Position numbers and translations under genes: made by a program. Shown in pieces: positions 45,559 to 56,775 of a DNA stretch of 64,000 bases (the stretch's first letter is position 1; every line of letters starts with the position of its first letter). The stretch lies in contig OV884059.1 of NCBI GenBank assembly GCA_930367215.1, forward strand, positions 242,047,803 through 242,111,802. The letters are read 5' to 3'. The notes below the pieces were generated by a model. It saw nothing but the letters and a program-made list of their open reading frames with translations. It had not been told where the DNA came from and searched no databases. This DNA is from Pollenia angustigena (lineage: Eukaryota > Arthropoda > Insecta > Diptera > Polleniidae).

Positions 45559-46337
45559 TAGAGCTTCAAATCGGGATTGGTTTTTTTGAATACCGGGATC
45601 GGGATTGAAGAAAATATTCCGAAAATCCCGGGATTCACGGGATTTTTGAAAAATTTTCAGGATTTTTCGGGATTTATTTGTTTTATACCAAATATTAATA
45701 CTTTTTAAACTGTATGAAAAAAACTGATTTTCCAGTAAATACTCATATTTCATCAACATATGTATACTTAGGTATTATTTATTTGTAAAAAATATAATAA
45801 AACAAACCTAAAGTAATAATTGATCACAATTCATATAGATAATGTAATAAAAACGTAACAAAAAAACATAAAAATCTTATTTTTTATCAATATTTGATTA
45901 TTGATATAAAAATCACACCATTTCGAAATGTTTTTTAAAAAATTGTGTACAGGAAAACATTTGGACAATTTTAAAATACAATTGCACAATTTAAAAAAAA
46001 AAATGGAGTATTTAATAAAAATCCTTTCAACTTATTTAATCGATATATTTAAAACAAAACTTGTTGTTATTAATAAATTGTACACATTGTAATTATTGTT
46101 TTCTCAAATGAAAGGTAGCATAGTTTTTGTTTTGGTATGTTTTGTTTATTTTTGAACAACAGCGTGTATCAAAAACTTTTTTTGTCAACAAATACACCAA
46201 CAAATATATATTTATAAAAATTATTAAAAAAAAAAATTTAAAAATAATGCAAAATATAAAAATAATCGGGATCCCGAAAATCCCGGGATTAAAAATCAGA
46301 AACCCCGAGGTTCGGGATTTCCCGATTGGAAGCCCTA
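45559..46337. mobile_element. hAT-like element with TCCCGGGATT repeats
   Basis: The ends are TAGAGCTTCAAATCGGG and inverted TAGGGCTTCCAATCGGG. The perfect 8-bp duplication GTGGGAAC is at 45551-45558 and 46338-46345. CGGGATT and AATCCCG words cluster at both ends. It is 779 bp with no transposase. Confidence 0.88.
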
Positions 46338-46345
46338 GTGGGAAC

Positions 46346-47410
46346 TCTCCATAAAAAATGCTTTTTACGTAAGAGCGATGGTAAGCGAAGCTTTTATCGT
46401 TGGAAGCTCAATTTTTATTAGGAGTCTACCCAAGCAGCCTTTCACACATTATTTTTACCAATATTTCATTTATATAAAGGATTTCCTTCAATAAGTAAAT
46501 AATGTTTTCAAAGCAAAAAGCAAAAAATTATCTACTTTTGAAAAGATTAAGAAATAATAGATAATACATTTCTTTCTTAACAACAACAACAAAAAAAACT
46601 TTTTTTTTAAAAAAATTTTATAAAAGTTAGTGAAAAAAGTAAAAATTTTTATAACGAAGACCCTGAGAGTTTAATATTATAAAGACAGACACTTATGTTA
46701 AAAAAAGACCCGTACAGCCTATACTATTTAATAGACTGTCTGGCTAACTGACTGATTATCTGTCTTTCTTGTTAAACGATTTGTCTGACTGAATGACTGT
46801 TAAAAGCTGCAAAAGTATTGAATATTTCTACAAATATCATGAATCATATTTATGGGTATTTTTATTTAAAATAAAATTTTTTTTTTCTTATCTTGTTTCT
46901 TTTTTTATTAAATTGTTACTTTTTTCTTTTTTTTTGGGTTTTTTTATTTATTTTTTAGTTTTTAATTTAGTATAATATAATTGTACGAAACCGCAAGGTA
47001 ACAAAATAGAAAAAAAAACATACAACTTGTTATAAAATAAAAAAAAAAAAAACCAAAAAAAAATGTGTCTATAGTAATACTTTTAATCAAAATTAGCTTA
47101 AAACAAACAGTTGACATTCGGAATATGGCTCGTTTTTAGCGGAAAGAAGTAGAAAATGTATATGTTTATTTATAAAAATAAATATATATGTATGTATGTG
47201 TTTGTAATATTTATAATATGGAAACTAATACCTAGAAGACACCATGAAACTATAATCCATCCCTTGTAAAGTTCTTTTCGATTATAGTTTTAACAAAAAT
47301 ATTCAGGGTTTAAAAAACTGCAGTCGAAACCAAAAACTGTCGAACAAAAAACGAAAATTTGGGTACTTTTCGCTTTTTGAGTTGGTTTCACAGCGACTGT
47401 TTATATTAAA
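46346..47410. other. AT-rich low-complexity sequence
   Basis: Long poly-A and poly-T tracts. A GACTG/CTGTCTG-rich patch lies at about 46730-46800. No gene seen. Confidence 0.5.
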
Positions 47411-48344
47411 CTAGCTTAACCCGGTGCGCTTCGCTACACTGCTTTAACCAATTCTTCAGTTGAGAGATATTTAATATATGCATCCTATGGAAGGTTTTTC
47501 CCGCCTGCGCCTTCCCGCTTTATTTTTATTTTCAAAAGTGTAGTATACCTTAGGAGTGACTTCTACTAACATTCTTACTATAACAGTTCTTAAGATATGC
47601 GATATTAAACATTGGCGTCCTATGGCGCAGCTATTTGATTTGAAAATCCTACTACCAAAAGTTCAACAAAATGCGTGCAGCGGCTCTTAATTATATTTCT
47701 ATCCATGAGGGGTACTGCTCCTCCTCTGTCAACCCCGCCCATTTTTATATTGATATATAGTTTACCATAATAGTAGCTTTAACCACGTTTGAAGACTCTC
47801 CCTTTAATAGTTCTTCAGTTGAGCGTTTGAACACTATCCCTTAAATAGTTCTTAAGTTGAGCGATATTTAATATATGGATCCTATGGGACGTATTTCCCC
47901 TCTTGAGCCAACCCGCTTTATTTTTATTTTCAATAGTGTAGTATACCATAAGAGTGACTTCTACAAAGTTTGAACATTCCCACTATAACAGTTCTTAAGA
48001 TATACGATGTTTAACATTGGCGTCCTATGGGGGAAACCACTTCCCCCGCTGCTACTTTATTTAAATTTTGGGGCTCAGAAGATTTTACTACCAGAAGTTC
48101 AACAAAATGCGTGAAGCGGCTCTTAAGATATGCGATATTTAATATTGGCATCCAATAGGGGATACCAATTCCCCTGCCCCTATCGAAAAAATAAGCAGCC
48201 TATTTTATTTTTAGGGCTTACGTGATGCTACTGTAAAAATTTCAGGAAAATCGGTTCAGTAGTTTAGGAGTCTATAAGCAAACAAACAAACAAATAAACA
48301 AACAAACAAACATACAAACATTTTTCATTTTTATATATATAGAA
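47411..48344 (+). repeat. Tailed dispersed repeat (LINE/SINE-like 3' end)
   Basis: It opens ACTAGCTTAACCCGGTGCGC and TTCGCTACAC and closes AAATCGGTTCAGTAGTTTAG, then a CAAA-rich simple tract and TATATATATAG. Such heads and tails are common in insect retroposon-like repeats. An internal segment is duplicated about 398 bp apart (CCCGCTTTATTTTTATTTTC at 47514 and 47912). No reverse transcriptase is seen, so the class is a guess. The 3' simple tail hosts the element starting at 48345. Confidence 0.5.
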
Positions 48345-49027
48345 CAGTGATAACCAAGCCCCGAACGCACGCACACAAACATATTATGTGCTTGTGTGCG
48401 GTCGCAGAGACTGCCCAGTGGTATGGCGTACTAGCTCCGAACGTGTATATTCGCTAGCTCATTAAAAACTACCGCTAGTCCCACTACAATCTACCTCACA
48501 TGCTTTTGAGTGGCGAATTTAACACGGGGATGTCCTACGAGGTGGTGATGGATCCCTCTCTGCATAATCTCTACCTACCATAAGGGTTAGCTACTTATAT
48601 CTTCTAAGCGTGCTAGCAAAAAGCAAGCGATTTTGTTGTTGTTCTAATAACGGGATCTATTTCGGATACACATTTTTCTGTGTTGTCGTTGAAAAAAAAT
48701 GGTTTTCTGCATTACTTGGAGCTATAGAATTAGCTAGCGAAAAGTGCGTACCTATTTTAAAGTGTTAACACTAGATATTGGTGTCTAGGGAAAGATTTAG
48801 GTGTGATTTGAATGCCACATCAGTAGACCCTGGTACAAATTGAGTGAAAGTGCTAACTATTTCGCCTGTCATTGGTGGCGATTGCTACTTTTTATACCAC
48901 TGGGTGATGATAGTCTGATGTTTTGAAACGAACAAAGTTGTAATAAACATGTGAATTGCCAACCGTGTCTGAGTAAAAAAAAAAAGAATATTGACATGCT
49001 CGCGAGTCTATGGAGTGGTTATCACTG
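48345..49027. mobile_element. GC-richer element with CAGTGATAACCA ends
   Basis: A perfect 12-bp inverted terminus: CAGTGATAACCA on the left and TGGTTATCACTG on the right. It interrupts the TATATATAGAA tail of the preceding repeat. A similar TTATAGAA resumes a few bases after the right end, so an 8-bp duplication is plausible but imperfect. The interior is visibly richer in G and C than anything nearby and has no open frame, so it may carry non-coding RNA or foreign sequence. Confidence 0.5.
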
Positions 49028-49452
49028 CTATATTATAGAAGATAGATGAATCAAAAGCAACAGTTTTTTTCTGGCAAATGACAAATGAAGAAGTGGAAAA
49101 AATAGCAGTTTTTGTACTTTGACGGCAGTTTTTTAAACGTTTTCATATGCATCATTTATTGCCAAACATACATATGTATAGTTAGTATAAAATAAAAATG
49201 TTCTAAAAAAACATACAATTTTAAAAGTTATTTAAATTACAAGCTAACCTGGCAAACTTCGTATCGCACAAAAAATTCAAAAGATCTATTAGTTTATGTA
49301 CCTACATAAATATAAGAAAATAAAAATTCAATAATATTATAAAATAAAAGTATTTAACGATGTGTCAGGAAAACATTATAATTAAAAAAAACTTTTAAAC
49401 TTTAAGCCTGGTACTCTGTTCAACATTTCACGCGAAATGCTGTCAAAACGCA
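49028..49452. other. AT-rich sequence, no gene seen
   Basis: Nothing recognised. Confidence 0.5.
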
Positions 49453-49454
49453 TA

Positions 49455-51077
49455 TGGGCATTTCCATGTCATCGTACGTGACATTTGTACGCCTTCAGAG
49501 AGATAGAAATTTTGCAAAAATAGTATTAACTGGAAAATTTTTTATATCATTATGTTTCATTTAGAGGGAACTATATATGAAAAAAAAAAAATCAAATTCG
49601 GAACCTTGTTGTCCAAAATATCGGGCAAAATAAGTGCATATCGTACGTGACATAAAACGGAAGTGATATTTGGGTGAATGTAAAAAAATACGAAAATCTG
49701 CGAATTGTGGGAGGTTTTTCTCTTTTTTTTAATTTCATACATTAAACCACATATTTTTTCTTTATAATCCGTAATTGGAAAAAAAATAATTTTTTTGGAT
49801 GGTTTTATAATGAACAAAATGTAATATCGTTCGAGACATACCGTACGTGACAGATTTTTCTCTTATAGTATTTACATGGCATGAAATATATTTTTTGTAA
49901 ATATATGTATATAAAAACTTAAAAAAAAAGTAAGAAAGTATAGTCGGTCAAGCCAGTCCATATGATACCCTACACTATAATATAAAAAAAAAATTTTTTT
50001 GAGAGTGTACCCTACTTGGGGCCCGTGGCCAATCAAGGTCGCCAGAACAGAATTATGCTATGAGGTTAAGAATTATGTAAAAGTTATTTGTGCCAAATAT
50101 TGTTTAGTTATCTCCATCAATATGAGATTTGTTTGCCACTAGCCGATTTAAGGAAGGGGGTTTATATGGGACCTATGGTTAATTTTGGACCTACCAGCAC
50201 AACATTTTGTACTTTTACTATCGTAAAAGTCATTGTCGGAAATTTTTATGTAAATACCAACATTTATAAGGAAGTTATGGCACTTAAAGCTATTTTCGGG
50301 AGTAGCACTTGTATGGGAGCTATGGTCAAATAAGGACCGGTCCCAAAAAATGTTGTAAGATGATTTTGATTGTAATAAAATAAGGTTTGAACAAATGTAA
50401 ACTAAATACCAACATAATAAGATGATGTATTTAGTTGCATTTTAGTACTTAAATATCGTACGTGACGAGCTTTAAAAGCTTATAAAATTTTTATTACACC
50501 AGTTTAAAAAAATATCCGATCAATATTTTTTTGCAGCAAATATCTTGCTTTGAACTTTTATTTTGTAATATCTAAGACTTACCAATTTCATATGACAAAG
50601 ATAAATGATGTTTTCGCACCACGTACGTGACATTAGAATAGCATCCAAAACAAACACAAAAATATACCGCTAATCGAACTATAAATTTGTTCTTTTGTCA
50701 TGGATCTTGTTCATTGTTGTTGTAACATTAACATTATTCACAATGGACCGTATTTGGTTTCCGAGTGGAGGTGTGCCAGTGGGCACACAACCCTTCATAA
50801 CCTAACCTTCTTAACCTAACATTAATTTTAAAGTATAATTGCAATATTACCGGTATCTGTATTTAATCGGCAGAATATTAAAAATTGTCAATTGCAATTA
50901 CTAAAAATTACTAAAAATTACTAAAAATTACTAAAAATTAATCAATGAGAAAGTGAGTAAGTAAGTACCCCGGCATAGTAAAGTTTGGGTGTTTTGTTCC
51001 TTTTCACCATATTTGAAAAAATGTTTCAAGCGTTTTAATTTTTTGAGTCCTAATTGACATTCTCATATGAATGCCTA
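49455..51077. mobile_element. TA-flanked element, copy B, without the hAT insertion
   Basis: The left end TGGGCATTTCCATG is preceded by TA. The right end is partly mutated (CATATGAATGCCTA). It is collinear with copy A but has a single ATTTAGAG where copy A carries the hAT nest. CGTACGTGACA or close variants occur at about 49473, 49638, 49827, 49841, 50457 and 50621. It has an extra segment at about 50700-50820 absent from copy A, flanked by AACATTA and ending in AACCTAACCTTCTTAACCTA. Confidence 0.8.
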
Positions 51078-51770
51078 TATGAAAAAAACTTGTGCTCTGT
51101 TCATTTTGTGAAAAAGTTCCGAAATGTTTCTGGCAACAGTTTTTTACAATTGCGAAATAATGTAAGCTGCACTTATTTCACGTGGAATTTTAACCAAAAG
51201 CAAAAAAGTATGAACTAAATAATAAATAAGAAATAAAAAAACTAAAATAACACAAGCGGTAACAGTTTTTAATCCATATTAACTTTCTTTTTTATTAAAA
51301 AAAAAAATAATTAATACATGTGGCGGTTGTTTACATACGAAAAACAATGTCGCACCTTTGAAGGAATTAATACGAGTAGTATGTATTGGACAGTTCTACA
51401 GCACTTTTTCCATACAAATTTGGGAGCATGACTAGATGGGAGTATGTATACATTTCTAATAAGAGGAGGTATAAATATGTTGCATTTGGCTCCCTAGAAA
51501 ATATCATTCATGCCTGGATTTGAGTAAGTAATTATAATTGTATAAGCAAATTAGTTTTTACCCGTCCGTCTGAATGGCTGGTTTTGAAAATAAAATAATT
51601 TCTGTTTGCATCTTTAAAAATTTTTTTTGTATGTAACAAATTTGAATAAGTTAAACCCGTGTTTCCATCCCTGGGATGAAACTTTTTTTTTTGTAATATT
51701 AAACCTTTTTAATTTTCGAATGTGGGATGATGCCTACGCTACAGTCGGATGGTTTACTTAATAAGATATT
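51078..51770. other. AT-rich sequence, no gene seen
   Basis: A TAAACCTTTTTATTTTTC-like word at about 51700 recurs at 53455, 53675 and 53882. Confidence 0.45.
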
Positions 51771-51775
51771 CGTAA

Positions 51776-52409
51776 AGGCGCCCGTACACGACATGTATTT
51801 GTCATCTGACATGTCAAATTTTCAAGTCACATGTAACTGTTCATGTCTGTCAAAATTGCTGTTTTACATAAGGTTTATAATATTCGGTCACAAACGTACA
51901 TGTAATTTGCTTCTGACATTGTCTCTGTTTTTTTCGCATTGTTATTGCAGAAACCAAAGTAGTTCTCGGTTTCAAAATAGCTTGCTGCCGCCACGTAAAT
52001 ATTTATTTGCGCCGTAAAATAATTTAGCCATCTTAACATTTTTTTCTTTTATTTTGAAGATACCAATTTAGAATTATATAATGAAACGGTTTTAATGTAT
52101 ATATTTACATAAATTCTATTCAATGGTGAGATGAGCATACATATCTTGGTATTGTAAAATATTAACTTCAGCCGGCTAATGATTCCGTCAATAGTTGACG
52201 CCGCTGCCAGTTTCTTCCCGGCATAGATTTCTGATGTCAGATGGTTTGTCAGAAGAAAATAGAGCACGCTCTAATTGAAATTTTGTCAGATGACTTTGCG
52301 TCTGACTTTTACAGAAGCAAAGTTAAAAAGGTAACACACGACATGTATGTGTTTTGCAGTGGTAAATTTGACATGTCAGATGACAAAAACATGTCGTCTA
52401 TTCGCTCCT
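51776..52409. mobile_element. MITE with TAA duplication and ACATGTCGT arms
   Basis: TAA flanks both sides (51773-51775 and 52410-52412). The ends are AGGCGC and inverted AGGAGC. Longer arms share GACATGTATTTGTCATCTGA, then CATGTCAAATTT, at both sides (one or two mismatches). A three-base TAA duplication suggests PIF/Harbinger. Short frames at 51727-52017 and 52241-52576 cross its borders and are not genes. Confidence 0.7.
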
Positions 52410-52572
52410 TAAGGTTGGCTATAGTTGAGTTAATTAAGGTCATTAATTCATCTTTCGCTATATGTGTGAATGTTAATGCAACATTAATATATTTAAGTCA
52501 ATTCCTTATATGGGTCATCCCAGCACTACATTATATGTTTTATGAGATGGCTGAGCCGTATATGTGTGTATA

Positions 52573-53352
52573 TTAGACTACCTGATCCATTTTTATTAAA
52601 TGGACTACTACCTGGACTACAAGCATGGACCATGCATTGTTAAAAATTGTTTGTAGTGAGACGACATGTCTTAATTTTTTAACGACTTGTTTTCGTTTTT
52701 AAACGACTTCAAAACTAATCCTCTTGAGTATACCATGGAGTAGTTTTGAGACTACTCCTTTGTAATCCAAAGCTGGGTTATATGGTCCTGCCATTGGACA
52801 TCATAATGTTAAATATACCATGTTTTTACCTACGTTGGCGTTACTTTTGGACTAGTCCTAGTCCCTTATGAGGCTTTATTTTACACGCGTGTTTGAACTA
52901 GTCCTAAGATTTGCAGGGTTGCAATTTGCTAACACCTCCACTTCTATTGTATGTGTGTGTGTGTGAATGTGTAAATGCCCTGCAAATAATAGGACCAGTC
53001 CAAACACGCGTGTAAAGAGTAGTCCACAAGGGACCAGGACTAGTCCAAAACTAACCCAAACGTATGGAAAAAACCTGGTCTTTTTAACATTACGATGTCC
53101 TATGAGAGGACCATATAACCCACCTTTGGACCACTAAGGAGTAGTTTTAAAACTACTCCATGGTATACTCAAGAGGATTAGTTTTGAAGTTTTTTAAAAA
53201 CGAAAGCATGTCGTTAAAAAACGAAGACATGTCGTCTCACTACAAACACTTTTTAACAATGACATGGTCCATGCTTGCATTACATCGGACTAGTCCATGG
53301 AGTAGTCCATTTTATCAAAATGGGTCAGGTGGTCCAATTTTATTTGCAGGGT
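52573..53352. mobile_element. Inverted pair of MITEs rich in GGACTAGTCC
   Basis: Two copies of an element of about 350-375 bp lie head to head around a short TG-repeat spacer (about 52920-52976). The right copy (52977-53352) has CCCTGCAAAT at both ends. The left copy ends TTTGCAGGG at about 52919 but has lost its outer terminus. Both carry GGACTAGTCC/GGACTAGTCCT palindromes, ACACGCGTGT, CTCAAGAGGATTAGTTTTGA and ACATGTCGTCTCACTACAAA. The pair would fold into one long hairpin. Confidence 0.7.
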
Positions 53353-53444
53353 GTGACCGTCTGCCAACCCTATGCGGGGTCTTTGTTAGATGTTCGTAAG
53401 GAGTAGGGTGTATGTAGATACAACCATGTCGGATGATTTTTTTA

Positions 53445-53900
53445 TGTAATACCTATTAAACCTTTTTATTTTTCAAATGAATTGTACATACGTAACAAAT
53501 TTAAGTTTCATAAAGTCTCAAAATTCTTGGAAATACAAAGAAATTTGAGTAATATGTAGATGTGTAGGTGTTTAGAATTCTTAAAAAAACAAAACAAAAA
53601 AAAAACTTTATAAATATTTTATAGAGTCAGCTAATTGCTCCTTTTCATAATTATCTTTTTTGTGTAATACCTATGAAACCTTTTTATTTTTCGAATTTTC
53701 AATTTCTTAAAGCTTTTTTTTAAATTAATTCTAACCTCAAAATTCTTGTAAAAACAAAAAAATTTGAGTAATATGTGCAGGTGTACAGATGTTTGATTAA
53801 ATGAAATAAACTAATGCAAAACTTTAAAATAAGAAAAAAATAACAAAATAAATAAATGATTGTTCCTTTTCATAATTGTCTAAACCTTTTTATTTGTACG
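53445..53900. repeat. Diverged tandem repeat of about 215 bp, two units
   Basis: Each unit runs from GTAATACCTAT-AAACC through AAATTTGAGTAATATGT to CTCCTTTTCATAATT or TTCCTTTTCATAATTG. A third start (TAAACCTTTTTATTTG) is at about 53882. Confidence 0.65.
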
Positions 53901-54052
53901 TGATAAATTCATTTTATGTTTGTATGGAAATATGATTTTATAAAAAAAATAAACAATGTTTTTGAATTAGAAAATAAGACAAATAGTTTAATAGATGTTT
54001 ATGTTTATGTTTTCATTTTATTAAAAGTAAAATTTTAAAATTTTTTTTTTTT

Positions 54053-55165
54053 AACACCCTTAAAAAATTAATCCCAGTTTTTACTGACCATTTTGGATGA
54101 ACCCAGATTTCTGGAAAACTGGCCCGGCAATTTTTTGCACGGAAAGCGATTTATATTCTTTAGCACGTCTACTTTCATAATCTATCCAGTTTTTTCCTTG
54201 ACGTTACCTCTAACACCCTTAAAAAATTAATCCCAGTTTTTACTGACCATTTTGGAGGAACCCAGATTTCTGGAAAACTGACCCGCCAATTTTTTGCACG
54301 GAAAGCGATTTATATTCTTTAGTACGTCTACTTTCATAATCTATCCAGTTTTTTCCTTGACGTTACCTCTAACACCCTTAAAAAATTAATCCCAGTTTTT
54401 ACTGACCATTTTGGATGAACCCAGATTTCTGGAAAACTGGCCCGGCAATTTTTTGCACGGAAAGCGATTTATATTCTTTAGTACGTCTACTTTCATAATC
54501 TATCCAGTTTTTTCCTTGACGTTACCTCTAACACCCTTAAAAAATTAATCCCAGTTTTTATTGACCATTTTGGAGGAACCCAGATTTCTGGAAAACTGGC
54601 CCGCCAATTTTTTGCACGGAAAGCGATTTATATTATTTAGTACGTCTACTTTCATGATCTATCCAGTTTTTTCCTTGACGTTACCTCTAACACCCTTAAA
54701 AAATTAATCCCAGTTTTTACTGACCATTTTGGATGAACCCAGATTTCTGGAAAACTGGCCCGGCAATTTTTTGGACGGAAAGCGATTTATATTCTTAAGT
54801 ACGTCTTCTTTCATAATCTATCCAGTTTTTTCCTTGACGTTACCTCTAACACCCTTAAAAAATTAATCCCAGTTTTTACTGACCATTTTGGATGAACCCA
54901 GATTTCTGGAAAACTGGCCCGGCAATTTTTTGCACGGAAATTGATTTATATTCTTTAGTACGTCTACTTTCATAATCTATCCAGTTTTTTCCTTAACGTT
55001 ACCTCTAACACCCTTAAAAAATTAATCCCAGTTTTTACTGACCATTTTGAAGGAACCCAGATTTCTGGAAAACTGACCCGCCAATTTTTTGCACGGAAAG
55101 TGATTTATATTCTTTAGTACGTCTACTTTCATAATCTATCCAGATTTTTCCTTGACGTTACCCTA
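54053..55165. repeat. 159-bp satellite array, seven units
   Basis: Units start AACACCCTTAAAAAATTAAT at 54053 and every 159 bp thereafter (54212, 54371, 54530, 54689, 54848, 55007). A degraded stub follows to about 55225. Units differ by single bases such as GGATGAACCC or GGAGGAACCC. Each contains CCAGTTTTTACTGACCATTT and ACTTTCATAATCTATCCAG. No open frame spans the array. Confidence 0.9.
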
Positions 55166-55438
55166 AACCTGATGTCTGGAAAACTAGAATTTCTTCCTTG
55201 ACGTTACCTCTCACCCCCAAAAAAAATTAAACACCAAATTCGGTTTTATATTTTTATAAATAAATATTTATGATTTGTCTTTTTTTCATAAAAGAAGTCT
55301 TTTTTTATTATAAGTAAAAATGTTCGTTTTTAATTATAAATACATTTCATTTAATTATTTGAATACTTTTATATATATTATATTTTTTTTTTTTTTTTGT
55401 TTATTAATTTTTTACTTCATTTTTGAGTAATTATTTAC

Positions 55439-56762
55439 ATTCAACATTTTTAATTTTTCGAATTTATTCTATGAGCTAAATTTCAGTTATGTATTTTTAT
55501 AAAGCTTTTTTGTAATAGTTCTATTCCTACAATTTTTCAGAAATGACTTTATACACTACCAGACTATTATATTGTATTTTCTTTTTACATTTTACCGTAG
55601 CCTTCCGTTGGAAAGCAATGAGGTATATTGAATGTACAGAAAAATTTACAATTTTTAGACACCAGCAGAATGTAATGCATTTTCTGGCCCGCTACGGCCG
55701 TCGTCAGCATTCTTTGTGTCTCACTGGATAGTGTTACTTTTTATAAATTGAATGTATTTAACTCAACTATTTTAACAAATAGAAACTAGGAATTATTTCC
55801 TTCCGAAGGTAACTTTATATTATATTCAACATTTTTAATTTTTCGAATTTATTCTGTACATTCAATATACCTCATTGCTTTCCAACGGAAGGCTAAGGTA
55901 AAATGTAAAAAGAAAATACAATATAATAGTCTGGTAGTGTATAAAGTCATTTCTGAAAAATTGTAGGAATAGAACTATTACAAAAAAGCTTTATAAAAAT
56001 ACATAACTGAAATTTAGCTCATAGAATAAATTCGAAAAATTAAAAATGTTGAATATAATATAAAGTTACCTTCGGAAGGAAATAATTCCTAGTTTCTATT
56101 TGTTAAAATAGTTGAGTTAAATACATTCAATTTATAAAAAGTAACACTATCCAGTGAGACACAAAGAATGCTGACGACGGCCGTAGCGGGCCAGAAAATG
56201 CATTACATTCTGCTGGTGTCTAAAAATTGTAAATTTTTCTGTACATTCAATATACCTCATTGCTTTCCAACGGAAGGCTAAGGTAAAATGTAAAAAGAAA
56301 ATACAATATAATAGTCTGGTAGTGTATAAAGTCATTTCTGAAAAATTGTAGGAATAGAACTATTACAAAAAAGCTTTATAAAATACATAACTGAAATTTA
56401 GCTCATAGAATAAATTCGAAAAATGAAAAATTTTGAATATAATATAAAAGTTACCTTCGGAAGGAAATAATTCCCAGTTTCTATTTGTTAAAATAGTTGA
56501 GTTAAATACATTCAATTTATAAAGTAACACTATCCAGTGAGACACAAAGAATGCTGACGACGGCCGTAGCGGGCCAGAAAATGCATTACATTCTGCTGGT
56601 GTCTAATAATTGTAAATTTTTCTGTACATTCAATATACCTCATTGCTTTCCAACGGAAGGCTAAGGTAAAATGTAAAAAGAAAATACAATATAATAGTCT
56701 GGTAGTGTATAAAGTCATTTCTGAAAAATTGTAGGAATAGAACTATTACAAAAAAGCTTTAT
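55439..56762. repeat. Foldback-like array of about 383-bp units
   Basis: One unit lies in forward orientation (55439-55820). It is followed by one partial and two full units inverted (about 55855-56762). The 13-bp sequence AGTAATTATTTAC stands directly outside both ends (55426-55438 and 56763-56775), so the array appears to have inserted as one piece. Each full unit keeps a 62-codon frame (55543-55731 plus; 56147-56335 and 56530-56718 minus) that is nearly identical between copies. Identity at DNA level is equally high, so the frame is no evidence for a protein. Confidence 0.82.
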
Positions 56763-56775
56763 AGTAATTATTTAC

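Noticed and set aside
52241..52576. 111-codon frame
   Set aside because: It crosses the right border of a MITE and has no recognisable domain.
55543..56718. Three near-identical 62-codon frames as a small gene family
   Set aside because: The surrounding non-coding parts of the units are just as similar, so the identity reflects recent duplication.
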